Positions 24,116-33,509 of a DNA stretch of 64,000 nucleotides are shown piece after piece. The notes beneath the pieces were generated by a model that saw only the letters and a list, made by a program, of their open reading frames with translations, had not been told where the DNA came from and ran no database searches. The DNA comes from Aureibacter tunicatorum (GTDB taxonomy: Bacteria; Bacteroidota; Bacteroidia; Cytophagales; Cyclobacteriaceae), in contig NZ_AP025305.1 of the NCBI RefSeq assembly GCF_036492635.1, positions 2,852,001-2,916,000 on the forward strand, in the 5' to 3' direction. How positions within the stretch are numbered: the first letter of the stretch is position 1; every line of letters starts with the position of its first letter. A program made the position numbers and the translations under genes.

Positions 24116-26257
24116 TCACCTGTTTTTCTCAAGAATATAATTAAGCACCTTTTGCATCAAGTGAACTCTGTCCTTTCCTCTCACATTATGCTTATGTCCC
24201 GGATAAACAAAATAATCTAGAGGAATTCCTTCATCCACACAACTTTTAACAAACAACAAACTATGTTGCACCACCACAACATCGTCATCCAAACCATGAA
24301 TCATCAATAAGTCACCCTCAAGCTCTTTTGCCTTATCAATCAGATTTGAATTGGCATATCCAGCTGGGTTATTCTCTGGAGTATCCATATACCTTTCCGT
24401 ATACATTACTTCATAATACTTCCAATCGATTACAGGACCACCCGCAACTCCGACTTTAAATGTGCTCGGTGACTTTGTCATCAACGTAGTTGTCATAAAC
24501 CCTCCGAAACTCCATCCATGCACTGCCAGTTTTTCAGTGTCCACATACGGCAGAGAAGCTAAATACTCCACACCTGTCAATTGATCCACAGATTCTATTG
24601 TTCCCAAGTTCCTAAATGTCGCTTGTTCGAAGTCCCTTCCTCTATTTGCCGTTCCTCTATTATCCAAGGTGAATACTATATAGCCTTTCTGAGCCATATA
24701 TTGCATCCAAGGAGAAATTCCTCCACCAAAAGTATTTCTAACCAATTGCACATTTGGTCCGCCATACACATACACCAATACTGGATATCTTTGATTTTCA
24801 TCAAAGTCAACCGGCTTGATCATTCTGCAATTTAAAACAGAGCTATCCGTCGCTTTCAGCTTATGGAACTCGATATCGCCAATTTCATAACCTGCATATG
24901 GATCCGGCGCATCCAACAAGGTCTTAACAACTTTTTTCTCGGATTGAACTTCTTGTTTTCTTGGCACTTCCAAAGAAGAAAAGTTCGTCAACAAATGATT
25001 ATTGTGCTTATTAAGCTCTGCATGATAGGTACCGCTCTTCGTTGTCAAATCCTTCGATTTTGAATTCGACAAAGTCGACTTGATTATTTTTCTATCCAAA
25101 CCATCATTCGCAGTAGCAATAGCGTACACATTTTTGCTTCCCAAATCAAACCCTAAACATTCGGTCACAACCCATTCTCCTTGAGTTACTTGATTAAGCA
25201 ATTTGCCAGAAGTATTATATCTATAAATATGATTATAGCCATCTCTCTCGCTCATCCATATGAATTCGTTTTTTCTATTCGGAACGAAAGTGATAGGATG
25301 AAGAGGTTGAACATATTTCTCGCTGCTTTCCTCGAAAATGGTCGAAATCATTTTTCCAGACTGAGCATCATATTGTTGCATTTTCAAGAAATTCTGATCT
25401 CTATTCAAAACTGCTACATAAAGGTATTCGCCTTCTGGCCCCCAAGCAATATTCGTCAGATACTCATTATCCTCTCCAACACCCGTCTCCAAATATATCT
25501 TCTCGCCAGAATTCACATCATAAACACCAATCGTAACTGACTCATTCGTCATGCCAGCCATAGGGTACTTGAAAGGCATTGCCGTAGCAGGACGCGTATC
25601 GATATTCAACAACGGATAATCCGTCACCTCTCTTTGGTCATTTCTATAAAACGCCAGCTTATCGCTTTCTGGAGACCAAAAAGTTCCTTTGTGTATGCCA
25701 AATTCATTTCTATGGACAGATTTGCCATTGACTATCGCTGGACCCTTATCGTCCGTGATCGCTATTTCATCTCCATCTTTCATGATGAATAAATTATTGG
25801 CTTTTGTATAAGCCAACAAATTTTTAGCCGGTTGATAATCCTTATCCATCGCTGACTTATCAATTCTCATCACTTTGTACAGCCTAGAATCCTTAACGCT
25901 ATAGTTGTAAAAACTATCTCCTTTTTCAAACCAAAAATTATTGGAGTCCCACCAATTGATTTTCGGGAATCTCTTCATAGAGTTCAACTCCACGAATTCT
26001 TTTTTCAAATCATCAAGCCTACACAATACTTTATCTGAAGATGATTTCGCATTTCCAGTAAACAAAACCTCTCCATCCACATAATAATAGGAACTGGAGT
26101 TAGGCACCCAATGAAGCTGCGCAAGTCGTTTCGGAGCCAAAGCTCGACCTCTTTGCATTACGGCAGTCTCCAAAGTCAAATCTTGAAGCTGTTGAGCTGA
26201 TACCGACAGCACGCATAATAGCATCACTATCATCAGCATCCCTTTTCTTCTCATCAT
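24116..26257 (-). CDS. Secreted dipeptidyl-peptidase IV-like serine peptidase (S9B)
   Basis: A 713-residue protein with a signal peptide (hydrophobic MLMIVMLLCVLSVSAQ within the first 22 residues). An eight-bladed beta-propeller (about 40-460) is followed by an alpha/beta-hydrolase domain (about 465-713). The nucleophile is Ser in HGWSFGGFMTT (near 583), the Asp is in IHGLDDDVV (near 658) and the His in PGHKHNVRG (near 691). The length and GWSFGG (family form GWSYGG) fit DPP-IV/prolyl tripeptidyl peptidase enzymes, which remove X-Pro dipeptides or tripeptides in the periplasm to supply amino acids. The gene is monocistronic. Confidence 0.92.
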   Translation of the reverse strand: MMRRKGMLMIVMLLCVLSVSAQQLQDLTLETAVMQRGRALAPKRLAQLHWVPNSSSYYYVDGEVLFTGNAKSSSDKVLCRLDDLKKEFVELNSMKRFPKINWWDSNNFWFEKGDSFYNYSVKDSRLYKVMRIDKSAMDKDYQPAKNLLAYTKANNLFIMKDGDEIAITDDKGPAIVNGKSVHRNEFGIHKGTFWSPESDKLAFYRNDQREVTDYPLLNIDTRPATAMPFKYPMAGMTNESVTIGVYDVNSGEKIYLETGVGEDNEYLTNIAWGPEGEYLYVAVLNRDQNFLKMQQYDAQSGKMISTIFEESSEKYVQPLHPITFVPNRKNEFIWMSERDGYNHIYRYNTSGKLLNQVTQGEWVVTECLGFDLGSKNVYAIATANDGLDRKIIKSTLSNSKSKDLTTKSGTYHAELNKHNNHLLTNFSSLEVPRKQEVQSEKKVVKTLLDAPDPYAGYEIGDIEFHKLKATDSSVLNCRMIKPVDFDENQRYPVLVYVYGGPNVQLVRNTFGGGISPWMQYMAQKGYIVFTLDNRGTANRGRDFEQATFRNLGTIESVDQLTGVEYLASLPYVDTEKLAVHGWSFGGFMTTTLMTKSPSTFKVGVAGGPVIDWKYYEVMYTERYMDTPENNPAGYANSNLIDKAKELEGDLLMIHGLDDDVVVVQHSLLFVKSCVDEGIPLDYFVYPGHKHNVRGKDRVHLMQKVLNYILEKNR

Positions 26258-26440
26258 GATTTCAATTAGTTTGCATTTATTAAATTAAAAATAATACTTT
26301 CAAATTTCACACCTTTATTTCAGCGATTCAACGAAATCCAAACATTCAAAAATAGTATAATATTTTAAATAAAATAATATCACATCATTATATTCGGGCA
26401 TTTTGTCTTCGCTTAACTGGCTATATTTTAGCCCTGTCAA

Positions 26441-26471
26441 TTGCTTATAAATTATAAATACGCTATATTTG
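26441..26471 (+). promoter_or_regulatory. Promoter of the rpsF-rpsR-rplI operon
   Basis: TTG (26441-26443), a 20-bp spacer and TATATTTG (26464-26471) match the Bacteroidota housekeeping consensus, 37 bp before the rpsF start. It is one of the clearest promoters in the window. Confidence 0.7.
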
Positions 26472-26508
26472 CGAACTGTTTAGAATAACATAATTTAATA
26501 AAACTGTT

Positions 26509-26868
26509 ATGACATTGAAAAACTATGAGACGGTATTCATCTTGACTCCCGTTTTGTCTGAAGCTCAGACAAAGGATACTGTCGAAAAATTCGTGAAAGT
26601 GTTAGAGAAAAACAATGCTGAGATCATCAATGTAGAATCTTGGGGACTTAAGAAATTGGCTTACCCAATTCAACATAAGTCAACTGGATCTTACCACTTT
26701 GTTGAGTTCAAAGCTACTCCTGATACGATCGCAGCTTTCGAAACTGAATTCAGACGTGACGAGACAGTTATGCGTTTCTTAACAACTGTTCTTGACAAGC
26801 ACGCTCTTGCATTCAGCGAAAAGAGAAGAGCTGGTATGTTCAACAAAAAAAAGGAGGAGACTAAATAA
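26509..26868 (+). CDS. rpsF: 30S ribosomal protein S6 (bS6)
   Basis: A 119-residue ribosomal protein of the small-subunit platform, which binds 16S rRNA together with S18. Typical stretches are [13 protein letters not shown] near 4-16, [20 protein letters not shown] near 46-65 and [19 protein letters not shown] near 84-102. The C-terminal tail is Lys/Arg/Glu-rich. Its stop overlaps the rpsR start region (shared base at 26868), as in translationally coupled ribosomal operons. Confidence 0.97.
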   Translation: MTLKNYETVFILTPVLSEAQTKDTVEKFVKVLEKNNAEIINVESWGLKKLAYPIQHKSTGSYHFVEFKATPDTIAAFETEFRRDETVMRFLTTVLDKHALAFSEKRRAGMFNKKKEETK

Positions 26869-27119
26869 TGACACTTATCAACGAACCAATCAACAGAGGC
26901 GAGAACAAAAAGAAATACTGCCGTTTCAAAAAGCACGGTATTAAGTATGTAGATTACAAAGATGCCAACTTCTTGCTTAAATTCGTGAACGAGCAAGGTA
27001 AAATCCTTCCTAGAAGAATCACTGGTACTTCTATCAAGTATCAAAAGAAAGTTGCTAAGGCGATCAAAAAAGCGAGACACCTTGCTTTGCTTCCTTACGT
27101 AACGGATTCATTGAAATAG
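26868..27119 (+). CDS. rpsR: 30S ribosomal protein S18 (bS18)
   Basis: An 83-residue S18 that packs against S6 on the ribosome platform. Landmarks are [20 protein letters not shown], then [20 protein letters not shown] and [14 protein letters not shown]. Its single zinc-like Cys (KYCRF) fits the reduced C- form common in Bacteroidota. It overlaps the end of rpsF and is followed by rplI after 46 bp. The start ATG at 26868 immediately follows GGAGG-like sequence within the end of rpsF (AAGGAGGAG), one of the few good Shine-Dalgarno matches seen here. Confidence 0.97.
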   Translation: MTLINEPINRGENKKKYCRFKKHGIKYVDYKDANFLLKFVNEQGKILPRRITGTSIKYQKKVAKAIKKARHLALLPYVTDSLK

Positions 27120-27165
27120 GTCGATAACCATTCTGGCAATCAAAAATTTTAGAATTAATTTTAAA

Positions 27166-27609
27166 ATGGAAGTAATCTTAACACAAAATATCAAAGGACT
27201 AGGATATAAGAACGATATCGTTTCTGTTAAACCTGGTTACGGAAGAAACTACCTAATCCCTCAAGGTTTTGCTATCTTGGCAACAGCTTCGAACAAGAAA
27301 ATGGTAGAAGAAAACATCAAGCAAGCTGCTCACAAAGCTGAAAAAATCAAAACTGACGCTCAAGAGCTTGCTAACAAAATCGGTGAAACTAAACTTACTA
27401 TCCCTACAAAAGTTGGTGAGAACGGTAAAATCTTCGGTTCTATCACTCCTCTTCAACTTTCTGAGAAACTTAGAGAGCTTGGTTTCGATATCGACAGAAA
27501 GCAAATCTCACTTGACTCTGACGCTAAGTTTGTAGGCGAGTACGTTGCTACTATCGATCTTCACAAAGAAGTGAAGCACGAAATCAAAGTTGAAGTAGTT
27601 GCTGAATAG
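27166..27609 (+). CDS. rplI: 50S ribosomal protein L9 (bL9)
   Basis: A 147-residue L9 with the N-terminal rRNA-binding domain (VILTQNIKGLGYKNDIVSVK, then GYGRNYLIPQGFAILAT, residues 3-40). A long connecting helix (about 40-75) leads to the C-terminal domain (KVGENGKIFGSITPLQLSEK, about 85-105). It is the third gene of the rpsF operon, ending in a strong terminator. Confidence 0.97.
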   Translation: MEVILTQNIKGLGYKNDIVSVKPGYGRNYLIPQGFAILATASNKKMVEENIKQAAHKAEKIKTDAQELANKIGETKLTIPTKVGENGKIFGSITPLQLSEKLRELGFDIDRKQISLDSDAKFVGEYVATIDLHKEVKHEIKVEVVAE

Positions 27610-27628
27610 TCTATTGCTGCTTCAAAAT

Positions 27629-27664
27629 AAAAAAGGGATTGTCAAAATTGACAATCCCTTTTTT
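27629..27664. terminator. Terminator after rplI
   Basis: AAAAAAGGGATTGTCAA (27629-27645) and TTGACAATCCCTTTTTT (27648-27664) form a near-perfect 16-17-bp stem with a small loop and a T-run. It also faces the convergent ankyrin gene. Confidence 0.9.
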
Positions 27665-27682
27665 TTGAAGCATTTTCCATAA

Positions 27683-29467
27683 TCAAAATTTTGCTCCTGC
27701 TTTTCTAAGCATTTCTATTACTTTATTCATCTTTCTCTCTGAATTAAATGATCTAAAAATTGGATATTCATTGATCGACGTAGCATCGCAACCAATTTTT
27801 ATCAAAAATTTCAATACATCTATACGACAAGTGTACGAAGCACTTAGTAAAGCATTTTTCCCCTTATCATTTTGCAGAAAATCTACGCCCATAGCATACA
27901 TTTCTTTGATTATATCCAAATATCCATCGCAAGCAGCTTCATTAAAAGCTATCGTCTCATTTTTTTTGTGCCAATAAAATTTGCTATTTATATCGAGTCC
28001 TGATTTCAATATTTTAAAAATCAAATCTTTATCCACTCCAATACTATTCGCAGCTTTTTTTATATTAATATTCATTAAGCTTGCAATTAGTGCGTTCAAA
28101 CCTTGATCGTTTGTATAAGACAGATCAGCTCCATTTTCGATCAAAAACCTTATTATTTCATTCTGACCTAAAAAACAGCTTCGAATTAATAAAGACCAAT
28201 TTTTTCCGGCATTATATGTACGGATATTATATTCAAACTCAGATTTAACATTAAAACCATCAGTATTTATTACAGCCTTTTTAAATTCCTCCAGAGTTGC
28301 ATCACCTTTAATAGCATAACGATCTAGCAAAGCAAATAAATAATCATTATGTTTTTTGAGTTTGACATTAAGAGTGCTATAAATATTTTCGTAACCTATT
28401 TTACCTTTTATATTATCTAATATTTCGAAAATTTGAAATGCTGACAGCGATAAATAAATTGAACTTGAAAGTAAATCATGCTTTAATTCAGAATCAGATA
28501 AAGAGATAATACAAGATTTTAATATTTTAGGATCCGAAATGATTTCTCCATCTTTTTCAATAATTAGTCGATAAATTAAATTCTCTAACTTCACATTATT
28601 TAATTTACCCAAATTAGAAAGAATATATTCTAAACATTCTCTATTAGAATATTTTACTGCTTCCAATATTAAATTGATAGCCCATTCTTCGTCATTTAAC
28701 AAATCCTTTTTAGCTATTTCAATTCCTGTATCAAACAATCCTACCGCTTTGAAACAAAAACTCTCATGCTTTAAAAGCTCCTCAATATTTACTCTATATA
28801 ATAAATCAGCAAAACCCTCTAATCCATTTTTATAAGCAATTTTTGCTTCATTATTTATATCGTCACAATCAAAATCATAATCATCGTATGAATACCATTT
28901 TTGTCCTTTATAGTAAAGTATACTTTCTGATGTTGTATACTTTAGAATTGTCAATTTTAAAATACTTATTAATTGACTGATTTTTGATTTATCAGTATAA
29001 TTTTCTGGGTTTAACTCTGCCATGGAATTTAATGCAACCAATAAATCTGCATAATAAATATCAGACAAATTATTACAAAGCCATTCCATCATATTTATTG
29101 ATGAATCCTTAATCCCCAGATTATAATAATAAAATGTATATTTAATCAGTTCATTCCAATCAAAATCATCAGATTCAGAAGATTTTAACTCTAATAATTT
29201 TTCATCAATTAGATCATTCGCATTCTTTAAGCACATTTTAAGTAATCTATCAATCCAAATAAAGGAAAAATCATTACGTCTTAAATAATAAAGTCTATCG
29301 CAAATGAGCTGGTAATCATGAAAATTTTTAGCCACATTAAAGGCTTTAAAATAAATACTTTTTACTTCTTCGCGTGCACAGCCCCTCCATGATAATTCAG
29401 TAGCAATTGAAATAAAATCTGATGAATTTGAAGCGCTATTAATTCTATTCAAATACTTTTCAATCAT
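27683..29467 (-). CDS. Ankyrin-repeat protein
   Basis: A 594-residue protein with no signal peptide. The first 400 residues or so are helical without a recognised domain (a HEAT/TPR-like solenoid is plausible). The C-terminal 170 residues carry about four ankyrin repeats, such as NEIIRFLIENGADLSYTNDQ near 446-465 and IDVLKFLIKIGCDATSINEY near 553-572. The coding sequence is visibly richer in AT-only codons (AAT, ATT, TTA, AAA) than its neighbours. It is the last of four same-direction genes (K+ channel, recQ, ABM protein, this), 27 bp behind the ABM gene. A role in protein-protein contact is expected; whether it acts inside the cell or as an effector is not shown. Confidence 0.8.
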   Translation of the reverse strand: MIEKYLNRINSASNSSDFISIATELSWRGCAREEVKSIYFKAFNVAKNFHDYQLICDRLYYLRRNDFSFIWIDRLLKMCLKNANDLIDEKLLELKSSESDDFDWNELIKYTFYYYNLGIKDSSINMMEWLCNNLSDIYYADLLVALNSMAELNPENYTDKSKISQLISILKLTILKYTTSESILYYKGQKWYSYDDYDFDCDDINNEAKIAYKNGLEGFADLLYRVNIEELLKHESFCFKAVGLFDTGIEIAKKDLLNDEEWAINLILEAVKYSNRECLEYILSNLGKLNNVKLENLIYRLIIEKDGEIISDPKILKSCIISLSDSELKHDLLSSSIYLSLSAFQIFEILDNIKGKIGYENIYSTLNVKLKKHNDYLFALLDRYAIKGDATLEEFKKAVINTDGFNVKSEFEYNIRTYNAGKNWSLLIRSCFLGQNEIIRFLIENGADLSYTNDQGLNALIASLMNINIKKAANSIGVDKDLIFKILKSGLDINSKFYWHKKNETIAFNEAACDGYLDIIKEMYAMGVDFLQNDKGKNALLSASYTCRIDVLKFLIKIGCDATSINEYPIFRSFNSERKMNKVIEMLRKAGAKF

Positions 29468-29494
29468 AAAGCAAACAAGTTGAACACTTCAATT

Positions 29495-29827
29495 TCAAAT
29501 ACCATAATCCCTCTCCACCTTGCAAACCCTCGTGCGATAACTTTGGTACCACTCGCTCTTGCCCTTTTCTTGAGCTATTCTGTGTTGCAAGTTTTGTTTC
29601 CATTTCAATATCGAAGCCTCGTCTTTCCAATAAGAAACAGTAATCCCTACCTGCTCCCGAGCACTTTCCACTCCTAAAAAACCTTCTTGCTCGCTTGCAA
29701 GCTTCCCCATCAACTCAGCCATCTTGCCATATTCCATTCCATCGTCATCCACTCTTACAGAAGTGAAAACCACCGCGTAATATGGCGGTTTTGGCGTGTT
29801 CGCGATCAACTCATTACTCATCATCAT
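29495..29827 (-). CDS. Antibiotic-biosynthesis-monooxygenase (ABM) domain protein
   Basis: A 110-residue dimeric alpha/beta-barrel-type protein. The ABM fold shows in YYAVVFTSVRVDDDGMEYGK, then GFLGVESAREQVGITVSYWKD and ILKWKQNLQHRIAQEKGKSE. The VSYWKDEASILKWK stretch is the family's best-conserved part. Three ATGs in a row open the gene (29827, 29824, 29821); any may be used. Related proteins are heme-degrading or quinol monooxygenases, but many, like this one, have no assigned reaction. It lies between recQ (40 bp) and the ankyrin gene (27 bp). Confidence 0.85.
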   Translation of the reverse strand: MMMSNELIANTPKPPYYAVVFTSVRVDDDGMEYGKMAELMGKLASEQEGFLGVESAREQVGITVSYWKDEASILKWKQNLQHRIAQEKGKSEWYQSYRTRVCKVERDYGI

Positions 29828-29867
29828 CTAATTTTATTCTTCAAAAAATCTCTTCATATCCATAAAA

Positions 29868-31784
29868 TCAAGCCCCAGACAATACCAATCGGCCTTGATT
29901 ATTGTACTCTATCATCCTTGTCTCAAGCAAATTGGTTATTGCTTTTTCAAAAGCTTTTTGATCATCAAATTTCACGCGACCGGAAAGCGCAGAGATATCC
30001 AATGCACCCTTGCTCAGCTCCAACATTATTCTCGTTTTGATCACATCAAGATCTGCCATGATGCTTTTAGTTGCTTTTTTTTCCTCCACGCAAACATCAC
30101 ATATACCGCAAACCACATTAGACTGCTCTCCAAAATAACTCTGCAATTGCAAGGATCTGCACTTTTCATCATTTTGAAAGTACTTGACAACAGCCCTTCC
30201 CTTGAACTCAACTTCTTTCTTCCTTTTTTCATAGGCAGTCAAATCAAGACTCAAGCTATTTGCTTCTTGCCTTTGCGTCAAGTAAGTAATTTTAGGTTGA
30301 TTATTATTTGGGATATAATCTATAATCTGGCGCTCGTGCAATTGCCTTAGCAAACTTCTAATATCCCTGACAGACTTTTGCAACAAACTAGCTAGTTGGC
30401 TTTCCGATATTTTCTTGTAATCCGTAAATAGCTCTCCTCCATAAATTCTCAACATCGCCTTAATCAACAAATCAAACATTTCATTGAATAACTGAAATTC
30501 ATACAATGCTTGATTCGACACTTTTATAAACAACTTGGAAGGGTTATTATATGCTTCGTTGAATAAAATAAGATTTTGCTCTTCGAGTTTCTTCAAGCTT
30601 TGAAAAACCCCATAAGGCTCCAAATGATACAAATCACAAAAATCAGAAATATCAAAGTCATAAGAAGCCATAAAACTGCTCCCCACAGCCACTTTGAAAT
30701 AATTTGCCAAAAACTGATACGTCTTTTTCAATTCATCAATTTCAGGATACGATTTTCCAACCATATCAAGCATTCTTTTTGCATCATAATCAGTCGCTAA
30801 TATTACGGCATAAGCTTTTTTCTCATCTCTACCAGCTCTTCCAGCCTCTTGATAGTATGCCTCCAAAGTATCCGGCAAATCCAAATGCGCAACAACCCTC
30901 ACATCTGGTTTGTCTATTCCCATACCAAATGCATTGGTCGCCACCATCACTTGGCTGCTCCCTGAAATCCATCGTTGTTGTTTAATTCCTCTTTCCTCAG
31001 GCAACAAACCCGCATGGTAAAAATCCGCATTCACCCCGTATGAAACCAAATAATGAGCGACTTCTTTGCACCTTTTTCTGTTGCGTACATATACTACTGC
31101 TGAGCCTTTTACTTTACTAAGAATTTCGACCAACTTTCTTTCCTTATCAATAGTTTTTCGCACAGAGTAAGACAAATTCTTACGATAAAAGCTCTTGAAA
31201 AATATCTTATGGTTTTTGAAATTCAACTTCCCGCAAATATCCTCTCTTACTTCTTTTGTAGCCGTGGCTGTAAGAGCGATCACATTCACCTCCGGGAAAT
31301 AACTTCTGAACTCTTCAATCTGCAAATATGAAGGTCTAAAATCATATCCCCATTGACTGATACAATGCGCTTCGTCAACAGCGATTAAGCTTACATTCAT
31401 TTGCTTAGCCCGCTCAATAAAAAGTTCCGTTTTCAACCTTTCCGGAGACACATACAAGAACTTATAATCGCCATATTTGCAATTATCCAGCGAAACATCT
31501 ATTTCTCTTTTAGTCATACCTGAATGGATCGCAACAGCTCTAATCCCCCTCTTTGTCAATTGATCAACCTGATCCTTCATCAAAGCGATCAAAGGACTAA
31601 CTACTATGCAAATTCCTTCTTTGCACATAGCCGGAACTTGAAAACAAATAGACTTCCCACCACCAGTAGGCAGCAATGCTAAAGTATCTTTCCCCGCCAA
31701 ACAGTAATTGATTATTTCCAACTGCAAGTCCCTGAAAGAATCATAGCCCCAATACCTCTTCAAAGCTTCCTTGGGCTTCATCAT
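29868..31784 (-). CDS. recQ: ATP-dependent DNA helicase RecQ
   Basis: A 638-residue 3'-5' superfamily-2 helicase in recombination and fork repair. Motifs in order are FRDLQLEIINYCLAGKD (motif 0), LPTGGGKSICFQVP (Walker A, about 40), VDEAHCISQWGYDFRPSY (motif II plus aromatic loop, about 135-152), ALTATAT (III), and a second RecA domain ending ATNAFGMGIDKPDVR and QEAGRAGRDE. The zinc-binding RQC region carries Cys in EKCRSLQLQSYFG and VCGICDVC. There is no HRDC domain: after the winged helix the protein ends in a short helical tail. A second, longer RecQ may exist elsewhere, as is common in Bacteroidota. It starts 15 bp behind the channel gene. Confidence 0.93.
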   Translation of the reverse strand: MMKPKEALKRYWGYDSFRDLQLEIINYCLAGKDTLALLPTGGGKSICFQVPAMCKEGICIVVSPLIALMKDQVDQLTKRGIRAVAIHSGMTKREIDVSLDNCKYGDYKFLYVSPERLKTELFIERAKQMNVSLIAVDEAHCISQWGYDFRPSYLQIEEFRSYFPEVNVIALTATATKEVREDICGKLNFKNHKIFFKSFYRKNLSYSVRKTIDKERKLVEILSKVKGSAVVYVRNRKRCKEVAHYLVSYGVNADFYHAGLLPEERGIKQQRWISGSSQVMVATNAFGMGIDKPDVRVVAHLDLPDTLEAYYQEAGRAGRDEKKAYAVILATDYDAKRMLDMVGKSYPEIDELKKTYQFLANYFKVAVGSSFMASYDFDISDFCDLYHLEPYGVFQSLKKLEEQNLILFNEAYNNPSKLFIKVSNQALYEFQLFNEMFDLLIKAMLRIYGGELFTDYKKISESQLASLLQKSVRDIRSLLRQLHERQIIDYIPNNNQPKITYLTQRQEANSLSLDLTAYEKRKKEVEFKGRAVVKYFQNDEKCRSLQLQSYFGEQSNVVCGICDVCVEEKKATKSIMADLDVIKTRIMLELSKGALDISALSGRVKFDDQKAFEKAITNLLETRMIEYNNQGRLVLSGA

Positions 31785-31799
31785 ATCCTCAGATTTTAT

Positions 31800-32492
31800 T
31801 TATTTAGTTTGCTTAGACTGACTTAAATATTTACTCACTAAAGAAGCAACTGTTACTGTCAAATAAAACTGTCCTATAACACCCAAAAACACCGACAAGT
31901 CTCTAGTGTAATTATGCAAAGGCGTGATATCTCCATAGCCTATCGTCGTCAAAGTAACAAAGCTATAGTAGTATATATCTTTAACCATACTTTCTGAATT
32001 TAAATTACTCAGCGTGCCACCAATGGTCATCTCCAAAGCCATAAACACAAAAAAGCCTAAAGTTCCAATTAATAAATACCCCGCTAAGGCTCCAACAATC
32101 ACACTTTGAGAAATTGTCTTGATTCTGGATATCTGCAAAAAAAGATGATAAGTAATTGAAACAAAAAAAGCGAAATATAATAAATATAAAAAATAGCCAT
32201 AATTAGTGATCATTTGCAGGCTATTAGGAAATAATATACTAAGAGAATAAATTATTTGGACCATTATCAATATAAGCCCATTTAGCAAAAACATTCTTCT
32301 TGTACGCTTTTTTATCTTTTCCACTAAAGACAATCCAGAAATTACCAATAATGTAAAAGACAAAGTCCCTGAAATAGTATTTAGCACAAATTGTCCTGAA
32401 AATTCAGGCAATAAAAAATTAATGGATAAGGCTATTGCCAATATCTCGAAGCGATACCTCTGAAAGAACTCTTCTCTTTTTAATTTATTCAT
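31800..32492 (-). CDS. Voltage-gated-like potassium channel (Ion_trans_2)
   Basis: A 230-residue membrane protein with about six hydrophobic segments. The C-terminal pair forms the pore, with the K+ selectivity filter TTIGYGDITP near 182-191 followed by the inner helix VFLGVIGQFYLTVTVASLVS. No cytoplasmic RCK/TrkA domain is attached, and the N-terminal helices lack a regular Arg ladder, so voltage sensing is doubtful. It probably mediates K+ flux across the inner membrane. It heads a minus-strand run with recQ (15-bp gap). Confidence 0.9.
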   Translation of the reverse strand: MNKLKREEFFQRYRFEILAIALSINFLLPEFSGQFVLNTISGTLSFTLLVISGLSLVEKIKKRTRRMFLLNGLILIMVQIIYSLSILFPNSLQMITNYGYFLYLLYFAFFVSITYHLFLQISRIKTISQSVIVGALAGYLLIGTLGFFVFMALEMTIGGTLSNLNSESMVKDIYYYSFVTLTTIGYGDITPLHNYTRDLSVFLGVIGQFYLTVTVASLVSKYLSQSKQTK

Positions 32493-32732
32493 TATTTCTA
32501 ATCAAAAATTGTGAAGTGAAATTTACAAAAAACTAATTGTTTCTAAAATAATGTTTTTCACGATTAGATTTTTTTGATCTTTTTACTTGGCATTTCCTCC
32601 TGAAGGAAATAAAATGGTATAAAAAACAATTGTGATAATGTCTAAGATACATCAAATTGATCTTTGCTTATAGAATCCCAAGCCCGTTGTCAATTGCATT
32701 AATATTGCTATTAAACTAAAAAAACATTTTCC

Positions 32733-33509
32733 ATGGATTCGAATAAGAATGAAAAAGTAATGCTAATTATGTTGGAATTCACAAAGGCCGTAATTTCCTG
32801 TGGTGGCCATACCACAAGGATCAATAGCTCTTTAAATCGAATTTCAAAAAAATTCAACTTAGAATTTGATCTGCTGATCACTTACAGAGGAGTATGCATA
32901 TCTGTCTGGAAAAAAGAATCCCCTTGCAGTAAAATTAGCGGAGCGTGCAGTTATGCATTTAAAAGCATTAATATGAACATGCTTTCTCTTCTCAACCATT
33001 TGACTTGGGATATCTTAGAAAAAGATATTACTGAAGATGAAATCTTAAATAGAATTGAAGAGATCAAAAAAACAGGCAGATACTCTCCTTTATTGACATC
33101 TTTATCCGTTTCATTATCTTGCGCTGGCTTCTGTTATTTATTTGGTGGTAAATACATAGAAATGCCCTTCACTTTCATTGGCGCGTTTCTCGGCATGCAA
33201 ACAAAAATCTTCTTAACCAAACATCAAATCAATCATTATTTGACCCCAATATTTTCAGCCTTTGTGGCAAGTTTTGTCGCAGGGCTATTACTGCAAATGT
33301 GCTTTGGAGAAATATCACGATTTGTCATTTCCACATGCGTATTATTTTTGATTCCCGGCGTCGCTATAATCACAGCCACAGCTGATGCTTTCCACGGCTA
33401 TAACGACAGCAGCATCTCAAGATTATTATCCGCCTTCGGCATTCTTACAGGCATTGCGATAGGCATAGTTTTCTCAATAACAATATTAGGATTTAAAAAT
33501 TGGATGTAA
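32733..33509 (+). CDS. ThrE/YjjP-type exporter, N-terminal half (split)
   Basis: A 258-residue protein matching the N-terminal (PF06738-like) part of threonine/serine exporters. The cytoplasmic opening is AVISCGGHTTRINSSLNRIS (about 15-34), then YRGVCISVW. About five membrane helices follow from residue 120 onward (LLTSLSVSLSCAGFCYLFGG, then a pore-like FVISTCVLFLIPGVAIITAT). It overlaps by 10 bp the gene carrying the missing C-terminal half, so the two are translationally coupled and probably form one transporter. In E. coli the homologous split pair YjjP/YjjB exports succinate, while fused ThrE exports threonine/serine; the substrate here is unknown. Confidence 0.88.
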   Translation: MDSNKNEKVMLIMLEFTKAVISCGGHTTRINSSLNRISKKFNLEFDLLITYRGVCISVWKKESPCSKISGACSYAFKSINMNMLSLLNHLTWDILEKDITEDEILNRIEEIKKTGRYSPLLTSLSVSLSCAGFCYLFGGKYIEMPFTFIGAFLGMQTKIFLTKHQINHYLTPIFSAFVASFVAGLLLQMCFGEISRFVISTCVLFLIPGVAIITATADAFHGYNDSSISRLLSAFGILTGIAIGIVFSITILGFKNWM

